A stretch of DNA of 8,150 nucleotides from an uncultured Clostridium sp. GTDB taxonomy: Bacteria > Bacillota > Clostridia > Peptostreptococcales > Peptostreptococcaceae. Positions 6,321-8,150 of this stretch are shown piece by piece. The number at the start of each line of letters is the position of its first letter. Position 1 is the first letter of the stretch. The stretch is from assembly GCA_900557165.1 (NCBI GenBank), contig USRS01000097.1, positions 1-8,150 of the forward strand, in the 5' to 3' direction. The notes beneath the pieces were generated by a model. It made no database searches, was not told the DNA's origin, and saw only the letters and a program-made list of their open reading frames with translations. Both the position numbers and the translations under genes were made by a program.

Positions 6321-6570
6321 ACAATGCGATGAAGAGACAAAGTAAAGTAGAAAAATTATTTTACAGAGAAGATGAGCCTTGGCTGTGAGCTTATCTAAAA
6401 TAATCCTATTTGAAAACTAACTTGGAGCAGAATTTAGTAGCATAAAATTATGTGAAAGTATTCGGTTGACTACCTTATAGTCATCAAGAGGATATATATT
6501 TAATATATATCAACTTGGGTGGAACCACGACATATTGCTCGTCCCAATTTTTATGGGACGAGTTTTTTTA
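6321..6570 (+). ncRNA. Threonine T-box riboswitch (thrS leader)
   Basis: This RNA senses the ratio of uncharged to charged tRNA-Thr and controls read-through into thrS. Stem I starts with the GA-rich motif GATGAAGAGA (6329-6338). Its upper helix pairs 6355-6363 with 6396-6404. The AG bulge (AGAGAA, 6365-6370) sits only on the 5' side, and a terminal helix pairs 6371-6377 with 6389-6395. The specifier is read as ACT (6416-6418), a threonine codon, in the 3' side of the specifier loop (GAAAACTAAC). A hairpin with stem GACTA/TAGTC (6468-6482) is the likely Stem III. The T-box sequence GGGTGGAACCACG (6517-6529) carries the UGGA that would pair with the tRNA 3' end. The terminator listed next competes with the antiterminator through the CGTCCC segment. 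A 9-bp AT hairpin at 6491-6511, between Stem III and the antiterminator, is unusual. Exact helix borders are by eye. Confidence 0.95.
6538..6569 (+). terminator. T-box-controlled intrinsic terminator
   Basis: CTCGTCCCA (6538-6546) pairs with TGGGACGAG (6554-6562) and is followed by seven T residues (6563-6569). The 5' arm overlaps the bases that pair with GGG of the T-box in the antiterminator, so the two structures are mutually exclusive. Binding of uncharged tRNA-Thr should prevent this hairpin. Confidence 0.93.
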
Positions 6571-6607
6571 TTGTAAAAATAATATAAATTTTATAGGAGG
6601 TATAAAT

Positions 6608-8150
6608 ATGATTAAAGTTACACTAAAAGATGGATCAGTTAAAGAATTTGAAAATGAACTATCTGTTTTAGAAATTGCAAAATCAATAAGTGAAGGTTTA
6701 GCAAGAGCTGTTGTTGCAGCATCTGTAAATGACCAAGTAGTTGGACTTGACTACATAGTTAAAGAAGATTGTACATTAAATTTATTTAAATTTGATGATG
6801 TGGAAGGTAAAGATGTATTTAGACATACTTCTGCACATATGCTAGCACAAGCAATAAAAAGATTATATCCAGAAGCTAAATTTGCCATAGGACCAAGCAT
6901 AGAAAATGGATTCTACTATGACATAGATTTAGACCAAAGATTAACTATGGAAGATCTTCAAAAAATAGAATCTGAAATGAAAAAAATAGCTAAAGAAGAT
7001 TTAAAAGTAGAAAGATATGAATTGCCAAAAGAAGAAGCACTAGCTTGGGCTAAAGAAAATGGTGAAATATACAAAGAAGAATTAATAAATGAATTACCAG
7101 AAGGTGAAGTAATATCATTCTACAAACAAGGTGATTTCACAGATTTATGTAGAGGACCACACTTACCATCTACTAAAAAGGTAAAAGCTGTTAAATTACT
7201 TAGTATAGCAGGTGCTTACTGGCGTGGAGACGAAAAAAATAAAATGCTTCAAAGAATATACGGTATATCTTTCGAAAAAAATAAAGATTTAGAACAATAT
7301 CTACATTTATTAGAAGAAGCTAAAAAAAGAGACCACAGAAAATTAGGTAAAGAATTAGAATTATTCTTCATACCAGAAGAAGGACCAGGATTCCCTCTAT
7401 TCTTACCAAAAGGTATGGAACTTAAAAATGCTTTATTAAAATTCTGGAGAGAAATTCATAGACAGGATGGATACTATGAAATAGAAACACCAATAATATT
7501 AAACAGACATTTATGGGAAACTTCAGGTCACTGGTACCACTACAAAGAAAATATGTACACTGTTAAAATAGATGAACAAGATTTCGCGATAAAACCAATG
7601 AACTGTCCAGGTTCAATGTTATACTACCAATCAAAACCACACTCTTATAGAGATTTCCCTATGAGAGTTGCTGAACTTGGTAGAGTTCATAGACATGAAT
7701 TATCAGGTGCATTACATGGGTTAATGAGAGTTAGAGCTTTCACTCAAGATGATGCTCATATATTTATGTTACCAGAACAAATAAAAGATGAAATAAAAGG
7801 TGTTGTTAAACTAATAGACAGCGTTTATAAAACATTTGGATTTGAATATCACTTAGAATTATCTACTAGACCAGAAGATTCTATGGGTACAGATGAAGAG
7901 TGGGAAACTGCTGAAAATGGTTTAAGAGAAGCTTTAGAAGAATTAAACTTACCTTACATATTAAATGAAGGTGATGGAGCATTCTACGGACCTAAAATAG
8001 ACTTCCACTTAAAAGATTGTTTAGGAAGAACATGGCAATGTGGTACTATCCAATTAGATATGCAACTACCTCAAAGATTTGATATATCTTATGTTGGACA
8101 AGATGGTGAAAAACATAGACCAGTTATGATACACAGGGTTGCACTTGGAA
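6608..8150 (+). CDS. thrS: Threonyl-tRNA synthetase, 3' end cut by window edge
   Basis: ThrS charges tRNA-Thr with threonine and edits misacylated serine. The first 514 codons are present; full-length bacterial enzymes have about 640 residues, so most of the C-terminal anticodon-binding domain lies outside the window. Domains in order: an N-terminal TGS domain (about 1-60); an editing domain with His73 and His77 in HTSAH and Cys181 and His185 in CRGPH; and the class II core, with motif 1 starting near Gly269. Motif 2 includes Arg362 in HRHE. The zinc ligands Cys333 (MNCPG) and His384 (DDAH), and the expected third ligand His509 (IHRVALG), are all present. All expected editing and catalytic residues are intact, so the enzyme should be functional. 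The ATG has AGGAGG at 6595-6600 with 7-base spacing. Expression is controlled by the upstream T-box. Confidence 0.98.
   Translation, partial: MIKVTLKDGSVKEFENELSVLEIAKSISEGLARAVVAASVNDQVVGLDYIVKEDCTLNLFKFDDVEGKDVFRHTSAHMLAQAIKRLYPEAKFAIGPSIENGFYYDIDLDQRLTMEDLQKIESEMKKIAKEDLKVERYELPKEEALAWAKENGEIYKEELINELPEGEVISFYKQGDFTDLCRGPHLPSTKKVKAVKLLSIAGAYWRGDEKNKMLQRIYGISFEKNKDLEQYLHLLEEAKKRDHRKLGKELELFFIPEEGPGFPLFLPKGMELKNALLKFWREIHRQDGYYEIETPIILNRHLWETSGHWYHYKENMYTVKIDEQDFAIKPMNCPGSMLYYQSKPHSYRDFPMRVAELGRVHRHELSGALHGLMRVRAFTQDDAHIFMLPEQIKDEIKGVVKLIDSVYKTFGFEYHLELSTRPEDSMGTDEEWETAENGLREALEELNLPYILNEGDGAFYGPKIDFHLKDCLGRTWQCGTIQLDMQLPQRFDISYVGQDGEKHRPVMIHRVALG

Overview
The window looks like chromosome from a low-GC, endospore-forming Clostridia-type Firmicute. 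The DNA is very AT-rich, AGA and ATA codons are used heavily, ribosome binding sites are strong AGGAGG types, and Rho-independent terminators have long stems. A YtxC-type gene sits beside a T-box-controlled thrS. A Peptostreptococcaceae-like host (Clostridioides, Paraclostridium or Romboutsia type) is my guess from overall impression; I cannot confirm it.

Layout, all genes on the + strand. Positions 1-140 hold no convincing gene but contain a GC-richer patch of short palindromes joined to an AT-rich palindrome. Positions 303-1322 encode a BMP/PnrA-type nucleoside-binding lipoprotein, followed by a strong terminator. A 340-base gap then carries a near-consensus promoter and a leader with direct repeats and an AT hairpin. 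Positions 1663-5253 hold a tightly packed three-gene unit: a double-domain ABC ATPase and two membrane permeases, with overlapping start and stop codons, ended by a perfect 16-bp terminator hairpin. Next comes a ytxC-family gene (5468-6262). It is followed closely by an extended -10 promoter, a threonine T-box riboswitch with an ACU specifier and its terminator, and the first 514 codons of thrS, which runs off the right edge.

How the genes work together. The lipoprotein should capture purine (possibly other) nucleosides outside the membrane. The two permeases form the channel, and the fused ATPase drives import. This matches the B. subtilis nupNOPQ (formerly yufNOPQ) arrangement, except that the binding-protein gene is a separate transcription unit here. 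The right-hand part is a threonyl-tRNA synthetase locus in which uncharged tRNA-Thr should release transcription into thrS. ytxC lies upstream with no terminator between, so any ytxC transcript would also pass through the T-box.

I see no phage, transposon, CRISPR, toxin-antitoxin or defence genes. The content is mostly ordinary housekeeping and transport. The unexplained parts are the palindromic patch at the left edge, the leader of the transporter operon, and the function of YtxC.
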